Below, in pieces: positions 35,501 through 46,776 of a stretch of DNA of 64,000 bases (position 1 is the stretch's first letter; each line of letters starts with the position of its first letter). Position numbers and translations under genes: made by a program. Location of the stretch: positions 265,109,177-265,173,176 of the forward strand of contig CM069432.1 of assembly GCA_035610365.1 (NCBI GenBank), in the 5' to 3' direction. The DNA comes from Aquatica leii (Eukaryota; Arthropoda; Insecta; Coleoptera; Lampyridae). The notes below the pieces were generated by a model. That model was not told where the DNA came from. It ran no database searches and saw nothing but the letters and a program-made list of their open reading frames with translations.

Positions 35501-36190
35501 TCGTCTATCTCCATTTTGCTGCTTCCTACCCATACTCTTTTCCCTTCCGCTTTTTTCCCACGCTTTGTGCATTATTTCTCTTTGTACTCTCGTTTCTTCC
35601 CATGTCAAGTCGTGATTTATATAAATTTTTGTGTTCCTTAATTTCCTCTTCTCTGCCATTTCTCCACCCATTTCCGCCCCCACCATCTCATTTTCCTTCT
35701 CTTTATTTATCACTGTCACCTTTTTAACTTTCACGATTAATTTTGCTTCTAGTATCAATACTAATTTAACTCCTTTTGTGGTTCTTTACTTCTCCACCTC
35801 TTTATTACAATATTATTCTTCCTTTTCCATCTATCCTCATCTTCCGCTTTTTTCTCCACTTTTTCTATTATCTCTACCAGTTTCTCTTTTTCTTTCTTTT
35901 ACATCTTTTCTCTTTCTCCCATTTCTTCTTTAATTTCTTTGATTACTTGCTTTATTCCTTGCATGTTTTCTTTCATTTGTATCATCATCTCTTTGATTAT
36001 TTTTTTTAGTTCTTCCATTTCTTTCTGTTCTTTTCTCTTTCCTCATTCTATTATTGAGCTGTTTCCTTCGTTTTCCTTCGTTATTTTAGTGTTATTATGT
36101 CCGGTGATCTTATTGTTTTCTTTCTTTCACCATCTATTCGTTGTCTTTTGTTTCTTTTCGTGTTTAAATCGTCCCACTTATAGTGGTTCT
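32575..36190 (-). mobile_element. Decayed LINE with extreme purine-rich sense strand
   Basis: Read on the minus strand, broken frames give a non-LTR retrotransposon in order. A basic ORF with MERQRQRAEQRK-like runs (~35760-35345) comes first. Endonuclease pieces follow with LQETW-like and GGDFNVRG-like motifs (~35200-34800) and a DH-type motif (~34620). Then reverse transcriptase: KNYRGVTLLSTAYK and QAGYRKRRRVMDNIYIL (~33850-33690) and LFVDLKATFDRVNR (~33640). Last is KEFTYLGYRMKQ with AEIWGWKE (~33210-33030). Frames shift every 100-400 bases. The plus strand is almost wholly C and T. The clade was not determined. Confidence 0.78.
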
Positions 36191-37329
36191 GCTTTAATTT
36201 CGTATTAAATGTAATAATTTCTATCAATGTAGGAGGTTATATCTTTTATCACTGACCTCGATTGTACTGTTTATTCACCTTAATCTAACTTGTTTGTCAC
36301 AGTTTTATACTTTTCCACCACGTTTTACACTTTCCACTTAATCATTTATTTTTTTTACCATTACACCCTTCCTCCGTTACCCACCCTTCCTCTCTCCTTC
36401 TGCCCTCTTACTACCGCTACTAACTCCAGTTTCTTCTCTCACTAACTTCTTCAACTTCTACACTTGCTCTTAACTGTGATGTTGTCTTAAACGTAAAATA
36501 CGACTTTCTACGTCCAAAGGCACCGCACGAATCCTGTAAGCTTATATTGCACTCAACGTCTATTAAAATCTGTATACAATTACAAATAATGTCTTCTCAT
36601 TTGCCCTTTTTGTTTCAGGGCAGATGCCTGTTTGTTTATCGCGCAATGTCATGTATTTGGCTTTAGTTAAAACTTGTTACAGACGAAATTTTTATTACGT
36701 ACGACTGTGTATATTGACTTGAAATTAGATTCCGATTTTGACGCCCTCTACCGATTTTTGGTCGCGACTGTCATTTTTACGACAAACTTTCGAAGCTGTC
36801 GATTGTCTAAAATGGTCGGTGCGTCTTGAGTAATTTCTTTTTCCAATACCATCCGGAATAATGGAAATTCAATTGTAATTACATTAAGTGCATAAAATAT
36901 TTGAGGCGTCACAGGGTAAGATAATTGCTGTCGTTTTATTAAAATTAGGTTGTAATTCTTTCTTCCTTGAACAGCCATTTTCTATCCGCTTCGAGCACAT
37001 GTACGTTTTCAATAAAGGAATGGTGAATCGTAATTCTTACTAGGAAATCACGTTACCGTACACATACGCTTTTGGAAGGCGTTTGCTACGCCACGAAAAC
37101 GAGGTCTCGATTAGCCTTACCGTGGGAGATGTTACTACCTGTGTATTACTCGATTGGGTTATCAGCCACCTATTCTAAATTACTACTTATCTTATTCGAT
37201 ACACTGGAGTCCTATTTAATGCTAAAAGCAGACGTTGATTGTGTTATCAGCCACCTGTTCTGATTTGCTGCGTACAGTAGTCGATACACCGGTTTTTATA
37301 CATATTTAATGAATTATTAATACTAATTG
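36191..37329. other. Unassigned region with a short tandem repeat
   Basis: A 76-residue minus-strand frame at 36978-36748 (starting MAVQGRKNYN) matches nothing I know, and I do not call it a gene. At 37158 and 37243 GTTATCAGCCACCT recurs with a period of 85 bases, making two imperfect tandem copies. Confidence 0.35.
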
Positions 37330-38130
37330 TTTTAGCTTAATATTCTTTGTGAGTTGGTGTGTGACACGATTTGTGGTTAAATACTCATTACAGGCCACTG
37401 GAGGGGGAAAACGTTTTCTTCACGCTAGTGGAAGCTGGACTTCGGGTGAGTTGCTTTAATTGATTTTTGTGTATATCGTTGTCACGAAAATTACTCACAA
37501 AATTTTGATTCATATTAACGATCGTAAATATATGTATTGTGTAGCTACCAATAAGGTAACTGTAATCATTCATTTTACTGTATCGCATACTGTGTGTGGG
37601 TGAAGAATATTTACTTCGACTTACTTTAAATGTGTGTTGTGTGTTGCCGATACTGCAGGCATTCACGTACTAAATCTTCTATATAATTCTATAAATTTAC
37701 TTTTTGCGAAATCAAAGTTTACTACACTTGTTAATGCTTATTGTTAGTTCTCCTAGTAGTTAGGATTTCAGAATTCAATGTATAACGATCATTCTGCTAC
37801 TCTAAGTTAAAGCTGTGATATTTGTTAACTATAATCTTGAAGTGATTAAATTCGTTAAGCTCTATTGTTAATTTTCTCTCTCTTGGGGTTATTGTTCCCT
37901 ACTAACTAATTTGGGCTACTCGATCAGCCGAGTATAAAGATTACGAACCTTCAATTGAGTTACAAGTTTGGATCGTCTGTCGTGAGCGAGACAGAAGTAT
38001 TACGTTGGATCAGCTCCGGCGCCCTTAAGCATATTTTCTGCGTTTTCTGTGAACCTCCCCTACTCCCGACTATTGTGAGTTGGCCGTGCAAGGTTCGTAA
38101 AACCAAAAGCTTGTAACAAACTTATGTAAG
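37330..38130 (+). repeat. Direct repeat, copy 1 (~0.8 kb, possible LTR or tandem unit)
   Basis: It matches 38930-39715 in order and orientation at an offset of about 1.6 kb. Shared landmarks are GACACGATTTG, TTCTTCAC with GGAAG, the CAGCCGAGTA block with GATTACGAACCTTC, the GGCGCCCT block, and CGACTATTGTGAGTTGGCCGTGCA. No coding frame was found. It is either a pair of LTRs around a deleted interior or a tandem duplication. Confidence 0.65.
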
Positions 38131-38929
38131 TACTTCTTCTTTCAGATAGTATTGTCATCTACTCAAGCACAGACTGAAGAAGACTGAAGGAAGACGTTCT
38201 CGAAGTAATAGGGAATTTCCAAACAATGTATAGATTATATTGATTAGAAATGTACAGTATACATTACTTTGTACTCTATATGAGGCGGTGTTGAACTGCG
38301 TTGAGCTTGTTACGTACATAAATTTAAATAATGCATTACCCTGTATATTAGTTTAATTAAAAATTACTTTTATATTTCTCGACGCCATCTATCGGGTTCG
38401 TTGGTCACTTTGTATTGAGTAGGCGACATCCGGTGACAGACCGGCATTTTGACTTTAACCTCGTGCATGTTAGTATCTATGTCTGCGTGAGTGAAAGTTT
38501 CGTTTTCTAAAGTCATCCACGTGTTGGGACACGATGGAAATTGGAAGTTTTCTTAATTAACTCAGGTTATTCACGCAGAGTAAGTGATTTTGTTTCTTTC
38601 TTTAATTAAAGGTAATTTTTATGTCTTTTTGGTTAGCGCCATGTGCTACCTCCTAACTAAGGGCATTCTGGTTATAATTTAAAGCCCACCAGGGTGAGTT
38701 GTGATTTCGTTGCGATCGTGGGGTATTCGTATCGTCACCGGCCATTCTTACCACCATCCGGCCCATGAATTCTAGTCGATACCGAAAGACGAGAGATAAC
38801 CCTCGACGAATATTGTGTTGGAACGTTTCTAAATATTTATAAGGCCTACTGTTGGAATTAATTAAATCACAGTAAAGGGGTATAACAGCATCCGACTTTC
38901 GGTTTGTGTTATGTGTGTACTTTAAAATT

Positions 38930-39715
38930 TAAGTAATGATTTTGTAGATCTTGATTTCGTGAGGCATTGGTTTGACACGATTTGCAATTCAAATTAGTTA
39001 CAGGATTACGTGTCGGGGAAAGTACTTTCTTCACACAAGAGGAAGTTCCTGTGTTTGGTAAGTGATTTTATATGTATCTTATTTTCGTTGTCAACAAGGT
39101 CGCTCACGAAACTGTTGTACATATTAATTTCGTGGTTACGAACGTTATTGAAGTACCATTTATTTAGTAATTTTTTTCCCTTCTCTCATTTCGGGTTACG
39201 CATGCTGTGTATTACCAATACTTATTATGATATTGTAATATTAAGGCCGTACTTATTATCATTATTTCGTATATCTCGCATGCTGTATACAAACGATATT
39301 TACTACTATCTACTCTTCGCTATTCATGTAAACCAAATTTATCTATGTATTGTGTGTTGCCGACACTACTGATTTTCTGTAATGAGAATTCTTATATCCT
39401 GTGATAATCATCAACGATTCTAGATTAAAGTTGTTATTGTGGTTATTTGTTCTTTTATGACAACATACCTTTTTCTTTAGATCGTCGTTATCTAATCACA
39501 AACGCTGGCTACTCGAACAGCCGAGTAGAAGGGATTACGAACCTTCAAATTGTTACAAATGAGACCCGTCTGTCTGGAGCGGGACAGAAGTTACTGTGGG
39601 ATAAGCTCTGGCGCCCTGGAACACCTTTTATATACTTTTTTGTGAACCTACCCTCTCACCGACTATTGTGAGTTGGCCGTGCAGGTTCGTAAATACCTAA
39701 AGCTTGTAACAAGCT
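38930..39715 (+). repeat. Direct repeat, copy 2
   Basis: Diverged partner of 37330-38130, with perhaps 70 percent identity by eye. The ~800 bp between the copies has no recognised coding sequence. Confidence 0.65.
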
Positions 39716-41189
39716 CAAAATGAGCTATTATGCATAGCCATAACCAATGATAATACGTATCTGTATATTTTTAGTATCAATTTTATATAACATGCATATA
39801 TTTATTATGTATCCGTGTTGGCTGGGAATAATCGAAAAACGTGGAATATTCTGGATGCAGATAACGAAAAATTATTCGAAGAGAGCTATATAGTCAGTTT
39901 TTCGAATCGAGTCTGAAGAAGTGTTAAGAAAACTTTGTCGAAGAGACTTGTCGACAAATATCCCAAATAAAGATACCGATACAGAACCCCTTAGATCAAG
40001 CAACATTTCGTACAGCTAATTAGATTCAATGCTAACATGCGCTACATATAATGTGATTTTAACAGAACAGAAGAGCAAACGTACTCGTCTACGTGCAGCC
40101 GCGTTAATTATAATAAACAGCAAACAATAAAAATGAGTACTTATAACTTAGCCCACTAAAATTTCTTGTGACAAGTAGCAAAGTTCACTACTTCTTATAT
40201 GTTTATGAACGAAAGTATGCGTAGTATGTAACCTCAAGTACGACGTTATGTGCTTAACTTTGGCTTAGATTACGTTCAAATTGATCGGAAAAACTTGACA
40301 AGTGTCACGTCAGTGTACTCAAAACAAACTGCGTTACAAAAGGTTAGAGATGATTTAAAAATTTCGACTGAAAATAAGATGAATTAGTATGATCTATACA
40401 TCGATTAATTAAAACAAGTAAGTAATACGGTGAATTTTAAATAAGCACATGCTGAAGGAATGTCCGATAATAAGAAAATTAAATACAATTAAAAAATTTT
40501 ACTATACGATACTAAAAGAACTTTAGATGTAGGCGCAAGTCATTTTTGTCGCCTCTGGTTTTAGAGATAAGGCGAACTCCACAGGTTTTAATCCATTGAC
40601 TTGAATCGTTAAGTTTCTAGAGGTTGCTAGCTGAGTATCCCCATCTACGAAGAAACAATTATGATTACCACAGGTTTATATCTCCGAGAAAGCTATGTAG
40701 TAGCCCCAAGAAACTCGCTGAGTACGCCACGCCATTCATTTAACTATTGTGAGCAATGTGATTATAAAAGCTAGCACTCAGCAGTAATTGTAATTTGTAA
40801 TTTTTAGTATTGATGATTCTGCGTGTAGTAGTGTAGTTGTTCCTTTCCACTCCACGATGTTAAAGGTGGGCAACGAAGCGCAGGCTATAAGCCCACCGTT
40901 TTGCGGGCAATAGGATCCTGAGTACAGTTAAAAGGGTAACATCAAGCAATAGTTTTTTTCCTGCTCTACGCCCTGTCGCACTCTACCTCGCTTTGCCTAT
41001 CGACCTTCTGCGACATGCAGGTCGAATCTATTTCTTTCAAATGTCGAAAAGATGACGGCGATGACGTTTCCCAAAATCTTGAGCGAGCTCCAGTAATACC
41101 AACCGTTTTTTTCTTTGGTGAAAACTTACATGTGTGAATTTAGTGATGTATAGATAAAATTTTTAAAACAATACCTAAGCATCACGACC
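39716..41189. other. Probable leader region of an old Gypsy element
   Basis: No intact frame. Around 40750-40800 a TATAAAA-like box followed by CACTCAGCAGT looks like an LTR promoter on the plus strand, which would suit the Gypsy pol debris that starts at ~41190. I could not find a second copy of this putative LTR, so the assignment is tentative. Confidence 0.35.
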
Positions 41190-41540
41190 TTTACATCACT
41201 TAGCTGCTCGGTTACACATTCGACGGTGCACTACATAATTACCACTGACGGTCTACCTCTTTCAAATCGACCTAGACAATTAGCACCAAACAGGTACAAC
41301 TGGTACAAGCCAGCCAAAACAAAATTCGACGACCTGGTCAACTGTCCCACTATATCTGTGTCCAAAAAGAATGACCGTTATCCAGTATAACACATAGAAG
41401 ATTTATTTCAGCTTCTAGATGGCAAAAACGGATTGTGTGATCGAGCTAGCCAAGGCATACGACCAAATACCCGTGACCAAAAAAAAATATCAAAAAAACC
41501 GCCATAACCACGAATACTTTTTTTGTATGGTGGAACACTA
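41190..41540 (+). pseudogene. Old Gypsy reverse-transcriptase remnant
   Basis: On the plus strand, in broken frames, I read HYITTDGLPLSNRPRQLAP, a typical entry to Gypsy reverse transcriptase. NDRYPV with HIEDLFQLL follows, then a TTPFGL-like area beyond recognition. An internal deletion joins FDDLV to CPTISVSKK. Stops are frequent. It is the first part of the element continued at 42765 and 47235. Confidence 0.65.
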
Positions 41541-41639
41541 TTACGCCATCTTCGCCATTACATAACCTCGATTATTAACTGAGGTATACGTAGTACCGAG
41601 TATGTTCAACATAAAAATCAGTATGCAAAGTCAGACAGT

Positions 41640-41880
41640 CTAAAATACAAATTAACTAACAAATTTAACATATAAATAAAGTTTGACATGAGAACATTAG
41701 TATATCAAAATATAAAATGCAAAATGTCAGATATAAAACTATGATATAAAATATAAACTGTACAGTATACAATATGAAATATAGCATGAGTTATAAAAAA
41801 TATAGAACATAATATATAATAAAGATATAAAAATCTAGACTAAAATTACGCAATGTAACATGTAGAACAGAAGATATAAA
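41640..41880. repeat. ATATAAAA-type low-complexity stretch
   Basis: This is a run of irregular AAATATAAA/GATATAAAA words. It sits at the 3' side of the minus-strand LINE fragment 42760-41890 and is plausibly its simple-sequence tail. Confidence 0.6.
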
Positions 41881-41889
41881 ACATGAAAC

Positions 41890-42760
41890 AGCACTTGGCA
41901 CGTATCATCTATTTCCTCATCACACAAAAAACACGAAGGGTTTTTTTACTTCTGTATGCCAGACAGGTAGGAGCTAAAACATTCATGACCGATAAAGGCC
42001 TGTGTGGCGTGGTAATTACCAAATTTTCTTCCAATCTATACGATACCGTTCTGTATGCTGAAGTGATTCTCAGACCTAGCCACCTCTGGGTTTTCTGCGC
42101 CAGGTTCTTTAGCCTTTTTGATGTTGAATACCGACCGCCACATTGGCACCGCGTATTAGCATAGCTCGGCCCCTTCACCCTGTTCATAAGTTTTCAGAGA
42201 GCTATCTCTCTCTTGCTGGCTTTGACCAACACATTCTGTAAGTGCACCCTAAAAGTTCCGTGTGTTTCTAATGTCACCCTTAACTACACCATGGTGTCTC
42301 TGGTGACCGCCGATACAAAACTATGAAGAAACTGAATGTGTCTAAATTTTCTTCTGTCTTTGAATACTAGGGCTTCTGTTTTTATTCCCGCAACTATAAA
42401 CTTGTTTTCTTTCATCCACTTGTTCAACTTGTCAATCGCCTGGTTCATCACGCTCTTCAAAGCTTCAAGAGTACGATCCTGCCTAAAAATTGCGTAAGCT
42501 GTAAGTACAATTTGGGCAGGAAGCGGTATAGTTAATAGATCATCATAAAAGATGTTCCAGAGGGTAGGGCCAAAAATCGATCCCTGTGGCACTCCGTATG
42601 TAACATTGTGATGAAAGCACTGTTGGTTATCGCAGTACGTCACGCACCTGTTAGAGATATAGCTGGAAACAGTTCTTACCAGATGTGCCTTTAGCTCTTT
42701 CCGTTTCATTATTGCCCACGGTACCGAATTTAAGGCCTTCTTAATGTCACTTTTGCATTC
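41890..42760 (-). mobile_element. LINE reverse-transcriptase fragment
   Basis: On the minus strand 42709-42284 shows YGVPQGSIFGPTLWNIFYD and WMKENKFIVAGIKTEAL, motifs of the non-LTR reverse transcriptase palm. The catalytic block after LTAYA is shortened so that the Asp pair is missing. Positions 42190-41909 continue with QKTQRWLGLRITSAYRTVS in another frame. It is a 5'-truncated, dead copy lying in the middle of the old Gypsy pol. Confidence 0.78.
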
Positions 42761-42764
42761 TAAC

Positions 42765-43273
42765 TAAAGCCAGAGAAAGCATCGCTTAGACAACACTGGT
42801 ACTTGGATTTTATCTCAGAATTCTCCACTGGAATAGAAAAAATCGTTGCCGACGCACTGTCTCTTGAAATAGACCCAATTACATCCCATTCCAAGCTGGA
42901 ATACGAAAAGTTAGCATAATCACAGCAGACAGACAAAAAGACAGATACAGCTATTTAGTGTAAGTAAAAACAAAGCCAAACTATACTGCCACACTTCAAC
43001 CGCACACGTACGGCTTTATCTAACAACTATCACAAGCTGTTTTTCCACAAATTGCACAACTTAGCGCATTCAGGAATCAAAGCATGTGCCCGACTAATAA
43101 AACACCACTACGTATGACTCAAAATAGAAACCGACATAACAAAAAGAACCAACAAAAGCATACGATGGCAGAGTACACAAGACAATTACCTTCCAGTTAC
43201 CAGCTTCACGTTTTGAACATGTGGATCTTGACATAATAATTAACTTACTATCAAGGATTTGCGTACGCACCTA
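42765..43273 (+). pseudogene. Old Gypsy RNase H end and integrase zinc domain
   Basis: Plus-strand frames give RQHWYLDFISEFSTG and VADALS, the end of Gypsy RNase H. LFHKLHNLAHSGIKACARLI follows, the H-x-H part of the integrase zinc domain, and an EHVDLDI-like start of the integrase core. Many stops. The sequence is interrupted at 43273 by insertion of the minus-strand Gypsy element. Confidence 0.7.
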
Positions 43274-43332
43274 TGTTACCGTGGAGTCATGGGGTCATCT
43301 TTGTTGCTGCGTTGTACCGAAGGCGCAGCTAG
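43274..43332 (-). repeat. 3' LTR remnant of the minus-strand Gypsy
   Basis: It shares the start TGTTACCGTGGAGTC and a ACCGAAGG block with the right LTR, but most of the LTR is missing between them. It joins directly to integrase sequence. Confidence 0.65.
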
Positions 43333-43715
43333 TAGAGGACGGTAGGCAAGACTTGGCTCCACTGGCGCGGGTCTTGACGGTGCAGCTGGGCCCTTAGGGT
43401 TTTCTTGATCTCTTGATTACGGCGCTCCACTGGGTTAGCTTGTGGATGCCATACTGGGGTTGTCCAATGGTAACTCCCCCATCTTTGAAGTGCCGCGTCC
43501 CAGTTACTTGACGTAAATTGCGGCCCGTTGTCTGTAATGATGGCTCTCGGGTAACCATACCTCAGGAGCACCTCCGTTTCTAGTGCGTCAATGACGGTCG
43601 CCGCGACGGTGGAGCGGAGCGGGAACGCTTCCACCCAGCGGCTGTACAGGTCGGTTATCACTAAGATCCAGTCGGCTCGTAGGGCCCCATCAAGTCGACG
43701 GATATCACTTCCCAT
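43329..43715 (-). pseudogene. Gypsy integrase core, carboxy part, truncated
   Basis: It continues the integrase core: ITDLYSRWVEAF, catalytic Asp in ITDNGPQF and Glu in NPVERRNQE. It ends at the deletion joint near 43332, so the carboxy DNA-binding domain is missing. Confidence 0.83.
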
Positions 43716-44650
43716 GGCTGCGTAGGTTCACGGGGGCGGACGGTGGCGGGTTCTTGCAACGGACCTCTCTTTACTGCGGCACAAACCCAACAGGATTGTA
43801 CGTGAATTTGTACTTGGAAACGAATACGGGGCCACCAGAAACGTTCGGTTATGGCCCGGACGGTTTCGTCCATGCCCGGGTGTCCGGCTGTGGGTCCGCT
43901 GTGGTACTCTTCGACGACACTTTCGCGGAGTTGCAGCGGCACGAAGAAGGCTCGTCCATTGTTGATTATTCGATACAGGTAGCCGGCGATGACTTCATAC
44001 TGGCGGTGCGTTTCGGGTTCATCGTCTTCGTGAGGGCCTTGGTTCTGGACCCTGTTCGATGCCGCGATAATGTGCTGGATTCCGTCGTCGACTTGTTGCG
44101 CATTTTGTATCTTTATTGTCAGATTATTTGGTTCGCCGACTATTTGGTTTAGAGCCGCGGTGTTGCCGGGAGGCGGAAGAAGTCGCTCCTCGTCGTCGAT
44201 CTCAGGTAGAGTCGATTGCTGGTGTCGAGATAGATAGTCCGGTAGCTCGTTTTCTTTGTCGGGACAGTGCACCACGTCAAAGCTGAATTCTTGAAGCAGG
44301 AGGGACCATCGCATCAACTTGCTCTTGGTTTCTTTGCGGTCCAGCCATGTAAGAGCCTTACTGTCGGTGCGTATCGTAAAGCGGCGATCTTCTAAATAGG
44401 GGCGATACTTCTTTATTGCCCACACCACGGCCAAACACTCTTGTTCATTGACATGGTATCGCTCCTCGTGGGATTTGAGCTTAGCGCTGGCGTAACTGAC
44501 AATGCGCTTCGCGTCTGGTTCGCCCTGATAGAGAACCGCGCCGATACCCTTTCCGCTGGCGTCGGTTTGCAGCGTAAAAGGCTGAGTTGCAAAGGTCGGC
44601 TGACGGCAGCTTTGAGGGCTTCGAAGGCATCCTCGGCTTCTTCTGTCCAT
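43661..44650 (-). CDS. Gypsy RNase H and integrase amino part
   Basis: RNase H opens with LQTDASGKGIGAVLYQ, then NEQECLAVVWAI, RTDSKALTWL and PDYLSRHQ at its end. A linker leads to the integrase zinc domain (HSGPTAGH, CWVC) and the start of the core with catalytic Asp in ISVDLMGPY. The frame then breaks; the first methionine given is not a natural start. The rest of integrase is in the frame at 43715-43329. Confidence 0.87.
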   Translation of the reverse strand: MDRRSRGCLRSPQSCRQPTFATQPFTLQTDASGKGIGAVLYQGEPDAKRIVSYASAKLKSHEERYHVNEQECLAVVWAIKKYRPYLEDRRFTIRTDSKALTWLDRKETKSKLMRWSLLLQEFSFDVVHCPDKENELPDYLSRHQQSTLPEIDDEERLLPPPGNTAALNQIVGEPNNLTIKIQNAQQVDDGIQHIIAASNRVQNQGPHEDDEPETHRQYEVIAGYLYRIINNGRAFFVPLQLRESVVEEYHSGPTAGHPGMDETVRAITERFWWPRIRFQVQIHVQSCWVCAAVKRGPLQEPATVRPREPTQPWEVISVDLMGPYEPTGS

Positions 44651-45087
44651 TTAAACCGTTTTGTGGTTCTCAACAAGTCGCTGAGTGGGGCTTGTAGAGC
44701 GGCACAGTTCGGTATGTAATCACGCAACCAATTTGTTAAACCCAAAAAACTCCTCACGTTCTTCCGGTTGACGGGTCGTTCGGCGGCGGCGATGGTTTCC
44801 AAGTGGACCTCTTTTGGAGCGCTGCCCGTCGGCGTAATCTTGTATCCTAAATACTCCAGCGTATCGACACCCAGCTTGCATTTATTTATTGCGATGCAGA
44901 GACGATGTTGTTGTAGCCGCTCGAACACTAGTCGTAAGTGCTTTAAGTGGTCTTCCATTGTCTCCGAGTAAATAATGATATCGCCGAGGTAGACTAAGAC
45001 GAATTTTCACAAAAAACCGGGGAACACTTCCTGTGTCATAAGCTTCTGGAAGGTCGCTGGGGCGTTCTTTAACCCGAATGGCATCAC
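44413..45087 (-). pseudogene. Gypsy reverse transcriptase, second part
   Basis: Directly after the TGA the same enzyme continues: VMPFGLKNAPATFQKLM, stops near 45005, then the catalytic box at ~44990, which reads YLGD in place of YLDD. A long frame from 44958 follows with YLGYKITPTG and the connection domain. Loss of the first catalytic Asp makes the polymerase inactive even without the stops. Confidence 0.82.
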
Positions 45088-46671
45088 TCAAAACTGGCAT
45101 GCCGCTCCGTCGGGGGTAGAGAAGGCGGTGTACGCTTTGGATTCGGGGCTCAATGGGACCTGCCAGTACCCGCTCTTGAGATCCAGGGTCGAAAATATTT
45201 TGGCCGTACCCAAGTCTCGTAGTGCCTCGTGTATAATGGGCAAGTTGGAACTTTCGTCATACGTCTGGGTGTTGAGCTTCCGGTAGTCGACGCAAAAGCG
45301 TGGGGCGCCGTCTTTCTTTTCCACCACTACGACGGGAGAACTGTAGTCGGAGGTGCTGGGCTCTATTATACCCCTGACAAGCATATTTTTGACTTCTCGG
45401 GCTATCGTAGCTTTCTTGGCCGGAGAATATCTATACGGCGGCTGGCGGAAGGGTTGGTCGATTCTTAACCGGATCTGGTGTTTCGTTGTTAGCGTTGTAG
45501 TGGGCCGTTCGTCAATGGCGAAGACGGAGGCAAAGTCCCGCAACAGGCGGCGAAGTTGTGTTTCGGATTCCACAGGTAGGCCATGCGGGATCACGTCGGT
45601 GTTGACCGCTGCAGCGTTAGTGGTTTCTCTCGTTTGCTCCCAGTAAGCCGTCCGACGGGCATCGGTGCCGTAATGGGTGCACCGACGGCAAAAATCCATA
45701 ACCGCGTCTTCTTGTTGTAACCACTCTTGGCCGAGGATGAGTGACGAAGTGAGACATTCCACGGCGAGAGCTCGGCAGTTGCTCGCGTGACTGCCTATTC
45801 GAAACGATACGGTCGTTTCGCCGTGGATTCGCATTGTTGTCCCGACCGCGGTGGTGGCTTCTTGGAGGTTAGAGGTTCGTAGCGGTGTCGTCAGGATGTC
45901 CCGCCGTAGAAAATTGTGAGTTGAGCCGGAATTGAAGATGGCTTCGATTTCTCGATCCTCGATAAACACTTTCGCCCTGGGCAGTTTCTGGCCGACATCC
46001 AACGCGTTTATGAATGAAGCGTAGTGGTTCCTCCTCGTCTTGTCTCTCGGAACTTTGTTACTTTGCGTGTTTCTCATGATAACTTCTACCATGGTGGCTT
46101 TCTTCACTAGGTTAACCGGGGTGCAGTCAATAAAGTGTAGTTGTACCGCCGGTTGTAGCTGGCTGATGTACATTGCAATATCTTTTGCAGGGTTGATACC
46201 CAGGCGCCTCGCAAGTTTGTTTTGCCTGTCGAGGAATTCGGCCGCTGGTTCGCCTTGACCCTGCTTCTTCCCGTAGTATTGGCATTTTAGTTGGTTACGG
46301 GCGGCGACGTCGTCATATTCGGCGCGCAGCAGTTCCGCGAATTCTTCCACCGTCGTGGCGAAGCTGGCATAGGTTTTCCACCATTTTGCGGCGGCGTCGC
46401 GCAGGCAGCTGGCGGCTATTTTCAGCTTCTTTTTGTCGGTGCTTGCTTTCTCCAGAAGCGGCTCGATTTCTCGTAGAAATTTGTCGGGGTCCTCTAGTTG
46501 TGTACCCTTAAAGACGGGTGTTTCTTTTTCTTTCGGCCAGAAGGCGGTGACGCCTTGCAGCTTCTTGTGTGCTTCTTCTGACGTAAGCTTCTTTTCTTCC
46601 TTGCATTGTTGGGCGCCACTGGACGTAAGTGCGCCGTCGTCCAGTACGGTTGCTCGAGTATTCACCGGCAT
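45088..46671 (-). CDS. Gypsy gag-protease-reverse transcriptase, cut by a stop
   Basis: This single 527-residue frame runs from gag through protease into reverse transcriptase. The gag capsid region has TPVFKGTQLEDPDKFLREIE. The protease region has AIFNSGSTHNFL, where the usual Asp of DSG/DTG is Asn, so the protease is dead. Reverse transcriptase has YRYSPAKK, VVVVEKKDGAPRFCVDYRKLN and FSTLDLKSGYWQVPL. The frame ends with TGA at 45088-45090 directly before VMPFGL, where relatives usually have Arg; a CGA to TGA change would explain it. Confidence 0.87.
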   Translation of the reverse strand: MPVNTRATVLDDGALTSSGAQQCKEEKKLTSEEAHKKLQGVTAFWPKEKETPVFKGTQLEDPDKFLREIEPLLEKASTDKKKLKIAASCLRDAAAKWWKTYASFATTVEEFAELLRAEYDDVAARNQLKCQYYGKKQGQGEPAAEFLDRQNKLARRLGINPAKDIAMYISQLQPAVQLHFIDCTPVNLVKKATMVEVIMRNTQSNKVPRDKTRRNHYASFINALDVGQKLPRAKVFIEDREIEAIFNSGSTHNFLRRDILTTPLRTSNLQEATTAVGTTMRIHGETTVSFRIGSHASNCRALAVECLTSSLILGQEWLQQEDAVMDFCRRCTHYGTDARRTAYWEQTRETTNAAAVNTDVIPHGLPVESETQLRRLLRDFASVFAIDERPTTTLTTKHQIRLRIDQPFRQPPYRYSPAKKATIAREVKNMLVRGIIEPSTSDYSSPVVVVEKKDGAPRFCVDYRKLNTQTYDESSNLPIIHEALRDLGTAKIFSTLDLKSGYWQVPLSPESKAYTAFSTPDGAACQF

Positions 46672-46776
46672 TCTTCCTTTCGCTCGTCGGAGGCGGGTTC
46701 CTCGTGGATTGCAGCTCGTTGCTCGCTACTTCGGAATTTTTCTTCGAAGTTAGGCCCCACGTTCCGGGCCGCTAAT

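Noticed and set aside
36748..36978. 76-residue minus-strand frame starting MAVQGRKNYN
   Set aside because: Reads plausibly, but I see no domain, splice partner or second copy; not enough to call a gene.
44413..44719. Plus-strand frames within the minus-strand Gypsy pol
   Set aside because: Shadows of RNase H and reverse transcriptase on the other strand.
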